Part shown: positions 52,229-61,509 of the stretch, one piece after another
Position numbering within the stretch: the first letter of the stretch is position 1
Layout: every line of letters begins with the position of its first letter
Assembly: GCA_963843315.1 (NCBI GenBank)
Contig: CAWJJU010000002.1
Coordinates: forward strand, 1-64,000
Direction of reading: 5' to 3'
From: JAWVFM01 sp963843315
GTDB taxonomy: Bacteria > Actinomycetota > Thermoleophilia > Solirubrobacterales > 70-9
DNA: 64,000 bases
Made by a program: the position numbers and the translations under genes
The notes under the pieces: generated by a model
What the model was told of the DNA's origin: nothing
Seen by the model: the letters and a program-made list of their open reading frames with translations, nothing else
The model's database searches: none

Positions 52229-53425
52229 TCAGCTTGCAGATTGAGTCGCGTGACTCGCGGTCGCGCCCGCTCCGGACGAGCCCGGGGGGCTGCCGTTCGA
52301 CGGCGCCGGAATGTCGAGCACCGAGTCGGGCGACACGTAGTCGCGCCCCACCCCCGCGGCAACCGCGGGATGCGTCACCTGGCCGTGCGCGACGTTGATG
52401 CCGAGCTTCAGGCCGGCGTTGTCACGCGCGGCCTCGGCGACCCCCTTGTCGGCCAGCTCGAGCAGGTACGGCAGCGTCGCGTTGGTCAGCGCGTAGGTCG
52501 AGGTGATCGGCACGGCGCCCGGCATGTTCGCGACGCAGTAGTGGATGATCCCGTCGACCTCGAAGGTGGGGTCGCCGTGGGTGGTGGGGTGCGAGGTCTC
52601 GAAGCATCCGCCCTGGTCGATGGCGACGTCCACAAGCACCGCCTGCGGCTTCATCAGCGCGAGCTGCTTGCGATTGATGACGTGCGGGGCGCGGGCGCCG
52701 TGGACGAGCACGCCGCCGATCACGAGGTCCATGTCCGGGAGCCTTTCCTCGACCGAGAGGGTCGAGGAGAACACCGTCGAGGCGCGCCCGCCGAACGCGA
52801 CGTCGAGCTCGCGGAGCTTTTCGATGTTGGTGTCGTAGACGAAGACGTCGGCCTCCATCCCGATCGCGATGAACGCCGCGTTCATGCCGACCGCGCCGCC
52901 GCCGATCACCATCACGTTCGCAGGGGGCACGCCCGGGACGCCGCCGAGAAGGATTCCGCGCCCGCCGAGCGGGCGCTCGAGCATGAAGGCGCCTGCCTGG
53001 GTCGCGATCTTGCCGGCGATCTCCGACATCGGCGCCAGGAGCGGCAGGCGCCCCAGCGAGTCCTCGACGGTTTCGTAGGCGACGCAGACGGCGCCCGAGT
53101 CGACCAGTCCGGCGGTCAGGTCGGGGTCGGGAGCGAGGTGCAGGTACGTGAAGAGGGTGAGGTCCGACCGGATCTTCGCGACCTCCTCCGGCTGCGGCTC
53201 CTTGACCTTCAGGACCATCTCGGCCTCGCCCCACACCGCGTCGGCGCCTCCAACGATGCGCGCGCCCTGCGCCTCGTAGTCGGCATCGGAGATGGCGCTG
53301 CCCTCGCCGGCGCCCGCCTGGATGAGAACGTCATGCCCGTGCTCGGAGAGCTCGCGGGCGCCGATCGGCGTCAGCGCAACCCGGTACTCGTCGGCCTTGA
53401 CCTCGGTCGGGACACCAACCTTCAC
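52229..53425 (-). CDS. ald: Alanine dehydrogenase
   Basis: 398 residues. The N-terminal substrate domain opens MKVGVPTEVKADEYRVALTP, which includes the substrate-binding Arg15, and continues with EMVLKVKEPQP (Lys75-type). The NAD domain shows NVMVIGGGAVGMNAAFIAIG and an acidic residue after the second strand (VFVYDTN). His96-equivalent is in TYLHLAPD. It interconverts L-alanine and pyruvate plus ammonia with NAD. The last 30 residues (a Ser/Gly/Ala-rich tail) extend beyond the usual 370. Beside a pyruvate-type aminotransferase it would regenerate pyruvate from alanine. Confidence 0.93.
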   Translation of the reverse strand: MKVGVPTEVKADEYRVALTPIGARELSEHGHDVLIQAGAGEGSAISDADYEAQGARIVGGADAVWGEAEMVLKVKEPQPEEVAKIRSDLTLFTYLHLAPDPDLTAGLVDSGAVCVAYETVEDSLGRLPLLAPMSEIAGKIATQAGAFMLERPLGGRGILLGGVPGVPPANVMVIGGGAVGMNAAFIAIGMEADVFVYDTNIEKLRELDVAFGGRASTVFSSTLSVEERLPDMDLVIGGVLVHGARAPHVINRKQLALMKPQAVLVDVAIDQGGCFETSHPTTHGDPTFEVDGIIHYCVANMPGAVPITSTYALTNATLPYLLELADKGVAEAARDNAGLKLGINVAHGQVTHPAVAAGVGRDYVSPDSVLDIPAPSNGSPPGSSGAGATASHATQSAS

Positions 53426-53465
53426 GTGTTCTCCTCCTTCGTGCTCGCCTGAGCGGACGTGTCGA

Positions 53466-55025
53466 TCATCTCACCAGTTCCCTCGCCCTGAGCGCCAGCC
53501 ACAACTCGATGCGGTCGGTCGCGCGCGAGAGATCACGACCCGTCAGCTCCTCGATCTTCCTGATCCTGTAGCGGAGCGTATGCCGGTGGCAATAGAGGGC
53601 GCGCGCCGCGCGCTCCCAGTTGCCGTTGTTGTCGATGAAGACCTCGAGCGAGCGCAGCAGCTCGCCCCCGTACTCCCCCTCCACGCCGTCGATCGAGTCG
53701 AGCAGGCCGCTGGAGTACGCGCGCAGGGCGTCGTCGTCCTGCAGCGAGAGCAGCAGCGTGTAGGCGCCGAGGTCGTCGTGGGAGGCGACCTCGGGGGCCT
53801 CGCCGTTGTGGATGGCAACGGCCTCCAGGGCGCACCTTGCCTCGTGAAACGCCCGGCGGACCGCCGGCGCGGGGAACGGCCGGCTCGCGGCGGCCGGGAC
53901 CCCGTGCTCGCCGCCCAGCGAGGAGCGCGCCGCGGCGGCGACGGCGACCGGCTCGCGCCCCGCGGCGTCGATCACCGCGCACAGCAGCACCCGATCTCCG
54001 GCCGGGGTCGCGGCCACCAGCGCCGGCACCCCGTCGGCCGCCAGCATGGCCTCGAGGCTTCCCTCCGCGCCGTGGGGGTCGTCGACGGAGAAGAGCAGCA
54101 CCGCGAGGGTCTCGCCGACGCCGAACGGGCGCAGGCGCCCGGCGATCTCCTCCGCGCCGAGGCTTCCGCGCAGTGCCTCGGCAAGGACGTTGCCGGCCAG
54201 CCGGCGCTCGGTCTCGCGGACCACGCGCTCGCGCATCATCTGCAGCGCGACGATCATGGACGCGCGGCGCGCCACGAGCCGCTCGAAGTCGTCGAGGGGC
54301 TCGCGGGCGCTCGCCACCGTCAGCCAGCCGACGGGCGCGGCGCCGGGGTGCCCGGGCACGGGGACGCTGAGCGCCCTGCCCTCCTGCCCGCCGAGACCCG
54401 GCTCGAAGGAGCTGAGCGCCGCGCTCGCGGCGTGCCCGGCAACCTCGTGGCCCAGCTGCTCCAGCAGCTCCGCGTCGGGCTCGCCCTTGCGCGCCGCGGC
54501 GGCGAGCGTGCGGCCTCCCGAGTCCTGGAGAACCGCCAGGCCCCCGGCCTCCGCCGCGATCGAGGCAAGGAGCTCGTCGATGCCCCTGCCCTCGATCACC
54601 TGACGCTCGAGCTGCTCGTGGACCCGGGCGTCGCGGCGCAGCACGTCGTACTGCTCGTTGGCGAGCCGCGAGAACGCCCGCTCGGTGATGGCGATGAACG
54701 GCGTCTCGTACGGGACCTCGAACAGCGGGAGGCCCGCCTCCTCGCAGGCGGCGATCAGGGGCTTCGGCAGCCCCTCGTGCGTCAGGCCGGTGCCGAGCCC
54801 CAGCCCAGCCAGGCCGTGCTCGGCGAGGCGGGTGGCGAAGCGCGCCTGGCCGGCCTCGCCGGTGAGCGCGATGCCGGTGGTCAGCAGCAGCTCGCCGCCC
54901 GACAGCCACGGCGTCGGGTCCTCCAGCTCGGAGATGTGCACCCAGCGAATCGGCCGGTCGGCGTGCTCGACCCCGCAGGCGAGCTCCAGCCCGCACTCAC
55001 CGACCAGATTCGCCAGGGTGAGCAA
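53466..55025 (-). CDS. PucR family transcriptional regulator
   Basis: 519 residues from TTG 55025, which gives LTLANLVGECGLELACG, the standard start of the PucR N-terminal domain; a CTG at 55040 is an alternative. That domain continues WVHISELEDPTPWLSGGELL; a GGDEF-like CdaR domain fills the middle, and the C-terminal helix-turn-helix reads NNGNWERAARALYCHRHTLR and YRIRKIEELTG. PucR/CdaR proteins respond to small nitrogen metabolites such as allantoin, GABA or diacid sugars. It lies between alanine dehydrogenase and the aminotransferase (11 bases from the latter) and is the likely controller of the polyamine/GABA genes. Confidence 0.9.
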   Translation of the reverse strand: MLTLANLVGECGLELACGVEHADRPIRWVHISELEDPTPWLSGGELLLTTGIALTGEAGQARFATRLAEHGLAGLGLGTGLTHEGLPKPLIAACEEAGLPLFEVPYETPFIAITERAFSRLANEQYDVLRRDARVHEQLERQVIEGRGIDELLASIAAEAGGLAVLQDSGGRTLAAAARKGEPDAELLEQLGHEVAGHAASAALSSFEPGLGGQEGRALSVPVPGHPGAAPVGWLTVASAREPLDDFERLVARRASMIVALQMMRERVVRETERRLAGNVLAEALRGSLGAEEIAGRLRPFGVGETLAVLLFSVDDPHGAEGSLEAMLAADGVPALVAATPAGDRVLLCAVIDAAGREPVAVAAAARSSLGGEHGVPAAASRPFPAPAVRRAFHEARCALEAVAIHNGEAPEVASHDDLGAYTLLLSLQDDDALRAYSSGLLDSIDGVEGEYGGELLRSLEVFIDNNGNWERAARALYCHRHTLRYRIRKIEELTGRDLSRATDRIELWLALRARELVR

Positions 55026-55036
55026 GGGCGCCCCGA

Positions 55037-56464
55037 TCAGGTGCGGACGGTTCCGGGCCCCAGCTTGTGGCTGCCGCGGTGGCGGTGATCCAGCTGCTCC
55101 GCGGCCTCGGTGAGGACCGGCCGCAGCACGCTCTCGATCTCCTCGAACTGCTCGGTGTCGCAGATCAGGGTCGGCGAGAGCTGTATCACCGGGTCGCCGC
55201 GGTCGTCGGCACGGCAGATGAGCCCGCGCTTGTAGAGCTCGCCGGACAGGAAGCCACGCAGGAGCCACTCGGACTCGTCGTCGTCGAACTCCTCCTTGGT
55301 GTCCTGGTCCTTGACGAGCTCGATGGCGTGGAAGAACCCCGCGCCGCGAATGTCGCCGACGATCGGGATGTCGCGCAGCGACTCGAGCATCGAACGGAAC
55401 TCGCCCTCCTTCTCGCGGACGTGGCCGCAGATGTCCTCGCGCTCGAAGATCTCGATGTTGGCGAGGGCGACGGCCGCCGCAACCGGGTGGCCGGCGAACG
55501 TGAACCCGTGCGCGAAGGACTCGGTGCCCTCCAGGAACGGGCCCGCGACGCGGTCGGAGACGATCATCGCCCCCATCGGCACGTAGGCCGAGGTGAGCGC
55601 CTTCGCCGTGGTGACGATGTCCGGCTGGTAGCCGTAGCGCTCGCAGCCGAAGAAATGGCCCAGGCGGCCCCAGGCGCAGATCACCTCGTCGGAGACGAGT
55701 AGGACGTCGTAGCGGTCGCAGATCTCGCGAACGCGATCGAAGTAGCCCTCCTGCGGAGGGATGCATCCGCCGGCGTTCTGAAGCGGCTCCAGGATGACCG
55801 CCGCGACGGTCTCGGGGCCCTCGTAGAGGATCTTCTCCTCGATCTGGTCCGCCGCCCAGAGCGAATCGCGATCGTCCGGCCAGTGGTAGCTGTTGGTGTT
55901 GGGCACCTGGAACCCGCCCGGAACCAGGGGCTCGAACGGGGTGCGCAGCGCCGGGATGCCGGTGGCGGAGAGCGCGCCCAGCGTTGTCCCGTGGTAGGCG
56001 ACCTCGCGGGTGATGAACTTGGTCTTGCGCGGGTTCCCGGTGTGCTGGTGGTAGGCCCGGGCGAGCTTGATCGCCGACTCCACTGCCTCGGAGCCACCAG
56101 AGGTGAAGAAGACCCGGTTGAGGTAGCCGGGAGCGAGCGACGCGATCTTGGTGGCGAGCTCGATCGCGCGCGGGTGCGCGTAGCTCCAGACCGTGAAGAA
56201 GTCGAGCTCCTCGACCTGGCGGGCCATCGCCTCGCCGAGCTCGGTGCGGCCGTGGCCCGCGTTCACGCAGAACAGCCCGGAGAGGCCGTCGAGGTAGCGC
56301 TTGCCGTGGATGTCGTACACGTACGGCCCCTCGGCCCGCGCGATGATCGGCACCTCGTGCTCCGCGCTGAACCCGCCCATGCGGGTGAAGTGCATCCACA
56401 GGTGCTCCAGGGCGTGCTTCTGAAGCTTGGCGTTGTCGAGTGCCGGGGGTGCGCTGGTCGCCAT
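55037..56464 (-). CDS. Class III aminotransferase, putrescine/GABA:pyruvate type
   Basis: 475 residues. PLP-binding Lys288 is in TTAKALTSAYVPMGA, with Asp259 in LVSDEVICAWGR and the phosphate-binding FFTSGGSEAVESAIKLA. The N-terminus (HLWMHFTRMGGF) and GLSGLFCVNAGHGRTEL are those of the SpuC/omega-transaminase subgroup, which moves amino groups from putrescine, GABA or beta-alanine to pyruvate, forming alanine. The adjoining alanine dehydrogenase fits that choice of acceptor. The product aldehyde would go to the dehydrogenase genes at 50836 or 58688. Divergent from the APC permease with a 214-base control region. Confidence 0.88.
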   Translation of the reverse strand: MATSAPPALDNAKLQKHALEHLWMHFTRMGGFSAEHEVPIIARAEGPYVYDIHGKRYLDGLSGLFCVNAGHGRTELGEAMARQVEELDFFTVWSYAHPRAIELATKIASLAPGYLNRVFFTSGGSEAVESAIKLARAYHQHTGNPRKTKFITREVAYHGTTLGALSATGIPALRTPFEPLVPGGFQVPNTNSYHWPDDRDSLWAADQIEEKILYEGPETVAAVILEPLQNAGGCIPPQEGYFDRVREICDRYDVLLVSDEVICAWGRLGHFFGCERYGYQPDIVTTAKALTSAYVPMGAMIVSDRVAGPFLEGTESFAHGFTFAGHPVAAAVALANIEIFEREDICGHVREKEGEFRSMLESLRDIPIVGDIRGAGFFHAIELVKDQDTKEEFDDDESEWLLRGFLSGELYKRGLICRADDRGDPVIQLSPTLICDTEQFEEIESVLRPVLTEAAEQLDHRHRGSHKLGPGTVRT

Positions 56465-56566
56465 CGCTGCTCCTCCTACGGTCGGCGAGATTCCAAGGCT
56501 ACGAACACGGTATAGCCAAAACGCAGCATGAGCAACCCAAATACGGAAGAATCACGACCAGGATCG

Positions 56567-56585
56567 TTGTACGCACCGTCCAACG
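56567..56585. promoter_or_regulatory. Shared 19-bp imperfect palindrome, copy 1
   Basis: TTGTACGCACCGTCCAACG matches 60169-60187 at 16 of 19 positions and reads as TTGTACG-cac-CGTCCAA, nearly symmetrical. It lies in the control region between the aminotransferase and APC permease genes and is a candidate site for the PucR regulator. A second symmetry, CCAAG-ag-CTTGG, follows at 56591-56602. Confidence 0.45.
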
Positions 56586-56678
56586 CACGCCCAAGAGCTT
56601 GGGACATTCGACGCTTGCGCGTCTTCCCCGCGGCACATAGGGTTCGGCGCGGATTCACCCAAGGAGAGGAGACGGATC

Positions 56679-58214
56679 TTGGAGAGCGCTGCCATTCCCG
56701 CCGATGCCGGCGGCCCGAGCGTCGGCGAGAAGGGCCTGAAGTCGGGGGCGATCGGCTACCTGTCGAACCTCGTCATCAGCGTCGCCTCGACGGCGCCGGC
56801 CTACAGCCTCGCGGCCACTCTTGGGTTCATCGTGGCGGTCGAGGGCGTCGGCCTCGCCGCGCCGGCGGTGCTGCTGGTCTCGTTCATCCCAATGCTGCTG
56901 ATCGCGGCCGGCTACAACTACATGAACAAGGCCGACCCGGACTGCGGAACGAGCTTCACGTGGGTGACGCGAGCCATGGGACCGCGGTCCGGCTGGCTCA
57001 CCGGCTGGGCCATCGTGGTGGCCGACATCGTCGTCATGGCCACCCTCGCCTACATCGCCGGCGTCTACTCGTTCCTTCTCTTCGGACTGGATGCCGCCTC
57101 CAAGAACCTGCTCGATGTATCGATCGTCGCGGCCCTTTGGATCGTCGTCATGACGTGGATCTGCTACATCGGCATCGAGCTGTCAGCCCGGATCCAGTAC
57201 TTCCTGCTGACGATCGAGATCATCACCCTTGCGCTGTTCTCAATCGTCGCCCTGGTCAAGGTCTACACCGGAGACGTCCCGGGCTCCGTGGACATCTCAG
57301 CCAGCTGGTTCAACCCGTTTTCGATCGGTCTCGGGCCACTCATCGACGGCGTTTTGCTCGGCGTCTTCATCTACTGGGGGTGGGACTCAGGCGTGTGCGT
57401 AAACGAGGAGTCGGAGGACTCCGCCAACGGGCCGGGCAAGGCCGCGGTCATGAGCACATTCCTGCTCGTCGCCATTTACCTCGTCGTCTCGGCTTCCGCG
57501 CAGGCATTTGCCGGCGAGGACTTCCTGAGGCATCACCACAACGACGTCCTCGGCGCCCTCGGGGGGAAAGTGTTCGGCTCCCCTCTGGACAAGCTGCTGA
57601 TCATCACGGTCCTGACCTCGGCCTCCGCGTCAACGCAGACCACGATCCTGCCAACTGCGCGAACGACGCTGTCGATGGCGAGATTCGGAGCCATCCCAAA
57701 GGCCTTCGGCCGCATCCACCCCCGCTACCTCACGCCCGACGTCTCGACCCTGACGATGGGCGCTGTCTCCCTCGTCTGGACCCTGTTCATCATCAACGCC
57801 AGCCAGGACGTTCTCGGAGACTCGATCACCGGGCTCGGGTTCCAGATCGCCTTCTACTACGGGCTGACGGGCTTCGCCTGCGCGATCTACTACCGCAAGG
57901 AGCTGTTCAAGAGCGCCCGTAACTTCATTCTCGTGGGGCTCGCCCCGTTCCTGGGCGGGCTGATGCTGACCGGCATCTTCATCAAGGCCTTGACCTTCTA
58001 TCAAGACCCGGCGCAGAACTACTCCGGTGACTTCCTTGGAATCGGCACGTCGGTCGCGGTGGGCATCGGCACCCTGCTGCTCGGCGTGGTGGTCATGCTG
58101 TGGGCCGGCGTGGCCTATCCGTACTTCTTTGCGCGGAAGACGGAGGTCGTCGACCCGGGCATCCTCACCGGCGAGGTCAAGGGCGAAGCGTCGGTCATGA
58201 GCGATCCCGGCTAG
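56679..58214 (+). CDS. APC family amino acid/polyamine permease
   Basis: 511 residues from TTG 56679 with the strong ribosome-binding site AAGGAGAGGAG at 56661-56671. Twelve membrane segments can be counted; segment 1 contains SVASTAPAYSLAATLGFI with the helix break typical of APC transporters, and FGAIPKAFGRIHPRYLTPDV is the conserved loop between helices 8 and 9. YWGWDSGVCVNEESEDSA resembles the YWGWD motif of actinobacterial APC proteins. It probably imports an amino acid, GABA or a polyamine by proton symport. It is divergent from the aminotransferase, and a USP gene follows after 48 bases. Confidence 0.88.
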   Translation: MESAAIPADAGGPSVGEKGLKSGAIGYLSNLVISVASTAPAYSLAATLGFIVAVEGVGLAAPAVLLVSFIPMLLIAAGYNYMNKADPDCGTSFTWVTRAMGPRSGWLTGWAIVVADIVVMATLAYIAGVYSFLLFGLDAASKNLLDVSIVAALWIVVMTWICYIGIELSARIQYFLLTIEIITLALFSIVALVKVYTGDVPGSVDISASWFNPFSIGLGPLIDGVLLGVFIYWGWDSGVCVNEESEDSANGPGKAAVMSTFLLVAIYLVVSASAQAFAGEDFLRHHHNDVLGALGGKVFGSPLDKLLIITVLTSASASTQTTILPTARTTLSMARFGAIPKAFGRIHPRYLTPDVSTLTMGAVSLVWTLFIINASQDVLGDSITGLGFQIAFYYGLTGFACAIYYRKELFKSARNFILVGLAPFLGGLMLTGIFIKALTFYQDPAQNYSGDFLGIGTSVAVGIGTLLLGVVVMLWAGVAYPYFFARKTEVVDPGILTGEVKGEASVMSDPG

Positions 58215-58262
58215 GCGTAACTTGAACGACGTCAACAGCACCGCTTCACGAGGAGGCTTCGA

Positions 58263-58676
58263 GTGAGAGACATCGTCGTCGGCTACGACGGATCGGAGTG
58301 CGCCGACGGGGCGCTCGACGCGGCCATCGAGCTGGCCAAGTCCCTGGGGGACAAGATCGTCCTGGTCTTCGGCGCCGAGCCCGCGGGCGCGGGCGGCGGC
58401 GAGGTGCCGACCCACCGCGAAGCGGTGGAGGAGATCGGCCGCAAGCTCACCGCGCGTGGCGTCGAACGCGCCGCCAAGGCCGGGATCACCGCGGAGGTCG
58501 AGATGCCAACCCACGCGCCGGCCGCCGCGCTGGACGACGTTGCCGAACGGCGCGGCGCGAGGATGATCGTCGTCGGCTCGCGCGGGGAGTCCCAGCTCAA
58601 GGGCCTCCTCCTCGGCTCGACCCCGTACAAGCTCCTGCACCTCTCGAAGGCGCCTGTGCTCGTCGTCCCGGGCTGA
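58263..58676 (+). CDS. Universal stress protein
   Basis: 137 residues from GTG 58263: VRDIVVGYDGSECADGALDA is the first strand and helix of the UspA fold, and VGSRGESQLKGLLLGSTPYK is the ATP-binding G-2x-G-9x-G-(S/T) loop, so this is an ATP-binding type. It lies between the APC permease and an aldehyde dehydrogenase in the same direction, with 11 bases to the latter. Universal stress proteins often travel with transporters and may regulate them. Confidence 0.9.
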   Translation: MRDIVVGYDGSECADGALDAAIELAKSLGDKIVLVFGAEPAGAGGGEVPTHREAVEEIGRKLTARGVERAAKAGITAEVEMPTHAPAAALDDVAERRGARMIVVGSRGESQLKGLLLGSTPYKLLHLSKAPVLVVPG

Positions 58677-58687
58677 AGGCGGCGCAC

Positions 58688-60163
58688 GTGGCCGAAACGC
58701 GCCTCCTGATCGGCGGGGAGCTCGCGGCGGGCGAGGGCGTGGCCCTGGAGGTCGAGAACCCATTCGACGAATCGACCGTGGCCAGCCTCGGTGCAGCGTC
58801 GGGCGAGCAGCTCGACACCGCGCTCGCGCGGGCGGTGGAGGCCCGAGTCGAATGGGCCGGTACCCCCGCGGCGGAGCGTGGCGAGATGCTCCACGAGGTC
58901 GCGTCGCGCCTTCGGGCCCGCACCGAGGAGCTCGCCGAGCTGATGACCCGCGAGGGCGGCAAGCCCCTCGTCGAGAACCGCGACGAGGTCGGCTGGACAG
59001 CCGCCGCCTTCGACTACTACGCCGAGATCGGCCGCGACTCGGCGGGGCGGGTGATCCCGCCGATCGAGTCGAGCCAGCTCGCCCTGGTGCTGAAGGAGCC
59101 AGTCGGCGTCGTCGCCTGCATCGTCCCCTGGAACTACCCGCTGCTGTTGCTCGCCTGGAAGCTGGCCCCCGCGCTCGCCGCCGGCAACCCCTGCGTTTGC
59201 AAGCCGTCGGAGCTGACCCCGCTCTCCACCCTCGCGCTCGCCTCGTGCCTCGATCACCTGCCGCGCGGCACCGTGAGCCTGCTGGCCGGTGCCGGCGACG
59301 TGGGCGCGGCGCTGGTCGCCGACGAGCGAATCGACTGCGTGGCGTTCACGGGCTCGGTGGAGACCGGCAAGTCCATCGCCCGCGTCTGCGCCGAGCGGGT
59401 CGCGCGGATGAACCTGGAGATGGGCGGCAAGGATCCGTTCATCGTCTGCTCCGACGTCGCGCAGCAGCTCGACGTGGCCGCCCGCGGCGGCGCCTGGGCC
59501 GCCTATCTGAACGCCGGCCAGGTGTGCACGTCGGCCGAGCGCTTCTACGTGATGCGCGACGTGTACGACGACTACGTCTCGGCGTTCGTCGAGCAGGCGG
59601 CCGGGCTGGTTCTCGGCGACCCAATGGACCCCTCCACCGACGTCGGCCCGATGGTCTCTGCCGCGCAGCGCCAGAAGGTCGTCGACCAGGTGGAGGCCGC
59701 GGTGGCCGCGGGCGCCGAGGTCCGGGTGGGCGGCGCGGTGGGCGGCCGGGAGCGGGGGCACTTCTACGCGCCGGCCGTCGTCACCGGGGCGGCGGCGCAG
59801 ACCGCGCTGCTGAGCGAGGAGACGTTCGGCCCGGTGGCTCCGATCGTTCCGGTGTCGAGCCTCGACGAGGCGATCGAGCTCGCGAACTCCACGCGATTCG
59901 GCCTGGGCGCCAACGTCTACACGCGCGACCTCGCCACCGCGGTCAGGTGCATGCGCGAGATCAAGGCCGGCACGGTTTGGATCAACGACCCGCTCACCGA
60001 CAACGACGCGGGACCGTTCGGGGGGTTCAAGCAGTCGGGCCTCGGGCGCGAGCTCGGGCGCGAGGGCCTCGAGGCCTTCCAGGAGACCAAGCACGTCCAC
60101 ATGGAGACCGAGATCGCCCGCAAGGACTGGTGGTATCCGTACTCGGAGTACTCGGGCAGCTAG
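58688..60163 (+). CDS. Aldehyde dehydrogenase, aminobutyraldehyde/betaine aldehyde type
   Basis: 491 residues from GTG 58688. Catalytic Cys280 (LNAGQVCTSAERFYV), Glu244 (MNLEMGGKDPF) and the oxyanion Asn of VPWNYPLLLLAWK are present. KEPVGVVACIVPWNYP and WINDPLTDNDAGPFGGFKQS place it near the BetB/PuuC/PatD group, which oxidises 4-aminobutanal or betaine aldehyde. Here it would convert the 4-aminobutanal made by the aminotransferase into GABA. It ends 158 bases before the second polyamine ABC operon; the promoter for that operon is in the gap. Confidence 0.88.
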   Translation: MAETRLLIGGELAAGEGVALEVENPFDESTVASLGAASGEQLDTALARAVEARVEWAGTPAAERGEMLHEVASRLRARTEELAELMTREGGKPLVENRDEVGWTAAAFDYYAEIGRDSAGRVIPPIESSQLALVLKEPVGVVACIVPWNYPLLLLAWKLAPALAAGNPCVCKPSELTPLSTLALASCLDHLPRGTVSLLAGAGDVGAALVADERIDCVAFTGSVETGKSIARVCAERVARMNLEMGGKDPFIVCSDVAQQLDVAARGGAWAAYLNAGQVCTSAERFYVMRDVYDDYVSAFVEQAAGLVLGDPMDPSTDVGPMVSAAQRQKVVDQVEAAVAAGAEVRVGGAVGGRERGHFYAPAVVTGAAAQTALLSEETFGPVAPIVPVSSLDEAIELANSTRFGLGANVYTRDLATAVRCMREIKAGTVWINDPLTDNDAGPFGGFKQSGLGRELGREGLEAFQETKHVHMETEIARKDWWYPYSEYSGS

Positions 60164-60168
60164 CCGGT

Positions 60169-60187
60169 TTGTACGGATCGGCCAACG
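60169..60187. promoter_or_regulatory. Shared 19-bp imperfect palindrome, copy 2
   Basis: TTGTACGGATCGGCCAACG, 16 of 19 identical to 56567-56585. It lies upstream of the candidate promoter of the second ABC operon. A further symmetry CCAAGGTTGG occurs at 60195-60204. Confidence 0.45.
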
Positions 60188-60215
60188 TGGGAGGCCAAGG
60201 TTGGACCCGTGTCGA

Positions 60216-60244
60216 TTGCACGAATGGTCGCTTTGGTACATAGT
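60216..60244 (+). promoter_or_regulatory. Candidate promoter of the second ABC transporter operon
   Basis: TTGCAC (60216-60221) and CATAGT (60239-60244) are 17 bases apart. The resulting leader would be about 70 bases before GTG 60322 and includes an AAGGAG at 60277-60282 that lies too far upstream for that start. Confidence 0.45.
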
Positions 60245-60321
60245 CTCGTCTGTGAGGACGCCGAACGGGCGTCGATAAGGAGATCGGACTCACCATCGAA
60301 GCATCGGGAGCGAAAGAGGCA

Positions 60322-61506
60322 GTGACCACCGGGGGCAACGCTCGCGAGGGCGGCGCGGCGCCGGTGGGTTGCGTGGAGCTCCACGACGTGACCAAGGAGT
60401 TCGGGGTCACGCGGGCCGTAGATGACCTCACCCTGGCGCTGGACGAGGGCGAGTTCTTCACCCTGCTCGGCCCCAGCGGCTGCGGCAAGACGACGACGCT
60501 GCGGATGATCGCCGGCTTCGAGATCCCCACCGCGGGACGAATCGTCATCGACGGCGAGGACGTCGCGGGAACGCCTGCGCACAAGCGCCCCACCAACACG
60601 GTCTTTCAGAGCTACGCGCTCTTCCCGCACCTGAGCGTGCGCGACAACGTGGCCTTCGGGCTCAAGCGCAAAGGCGTGGACGGCGGCGAGATCGACCGCC
60701 GGGTGAAGGCCGAGCTCGAGCGGGTGGGCCTTGCGGCAGAGGTCAACCGGAAGCCGAACCAGCTCTCAGGCGGCCAGCAGCAACGCGTCGCGCTGGCACG
60801 GGCGCTGGTCAACCTACCGAAGGTCCTGCTCCTCGACGAGCCGCTCGGCGCGCTTGACCTGAAGCTCCGCAAGGGCCTTCAGGTCGAGCTGAAGAACATC
60901 CAGCGCGAGGTTGGCATCACCTTCGTCTACGTCACCCACGACCAGGAGGAGGCGCTGACGATGTCCGACCGGATCGCGGTGATGAACCGCGGCAGGGTCG
61001 AGCAGGTCGACGCCCCGGAGACCGTCTACGAGCGGCCGGCGACCACCTTCGTCGCCGGCTTCATCGGGGTCTCGAACCTCATGCCGGGCAGCGTCAACGG
61101 CGCCGGCGTCGTCCGGCTGGACAGCGGCGTCGAGGTGCAGACGAACACCGACGGGATGACGAGCGGCTCGCGCTGCCATGCAGTGGTGCGCCCGGAGAAG
61201 CTGCACCTCGACGCCGACGGCGCCTCCGTGCCCGACGGCTGGCCCAGGGTCGACGGCATGGTCGAGAGCTCGGTCTACCTGGGGACCGCCACCCAGCTCG
61301 TCGTGAAGCTGGCGGACGGCGTCCCGATGACCGTGCTCGTCCCCAATTCCAACGAGGCCGAGCGCGCCCGCCTTCCGGGCGCCGGGGTGAGGGTGAAGCT
61401 GAGCTGGGCGCCCGAGCACGTGCATCTGGTCCGCGAATCTTCGAACGGGACGGCGACCGTGCCGCCCGACGAATCCGATCCGGCCACGGCCGGGGAAGGC
61501 GGGTAG
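60322..61506 (+). CDS. potA: Polyamine-type ABC transporter ATP-binding protein (system 2)
   Basis: 394 residues. Walker A GPSGCGKT (50-57), the Q-loop NTVFQSYALFPHL, signature LSGGQQQRVALARAL, Walker B LLLDEP and YVTHDQEEALTMSDR are complete. The C-terminal TOBE part (VVRPEKLHLDADGASVPDGW) is as in PotA. It is a clear paralogue of the ATPase at 44336 and shares long identical stretches such as DEPLGALDLKLR. GTG 60322 has GAAAGAGG upstream. The binding protein starts three bases after its stop. Confidence 0.92.
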   Translation: MTTGGNAREGGAAPVGCVELHDVTKEFGVTRAVDDLTLALDEGEFFTLLGPSGCGKTTTLRMIAGFEIPTAGRIVIDGEDVAGTPAHKRPTNTVFQSYALFPHLSVRDNVAFGLKRKGVDGGEIDRRVKAELERVGLAAEVNRKPNQLSGGQQQRVALARALVNLPKVLLLDEPLGALDLKLRKGLQVELKNIQREVGITFVYVTHDQEEALTMSDRIAVMNRGRVEQVDAPETVYERPATTFVAGFIGVSNLMPGSVNGAGVVRLDSGVEVQTNTDGMTSGSRCHAVVRPEKLHLDADGASVPDGWPRVDGMVESSVYLGTATQLVVKLADGVPMTVLVPNSNEAERARLPGAGVRVKLSWAPEHVHLVRESSNGTATVPPDESDPATAGEGG

Positions 61507-61509
61507 ACA

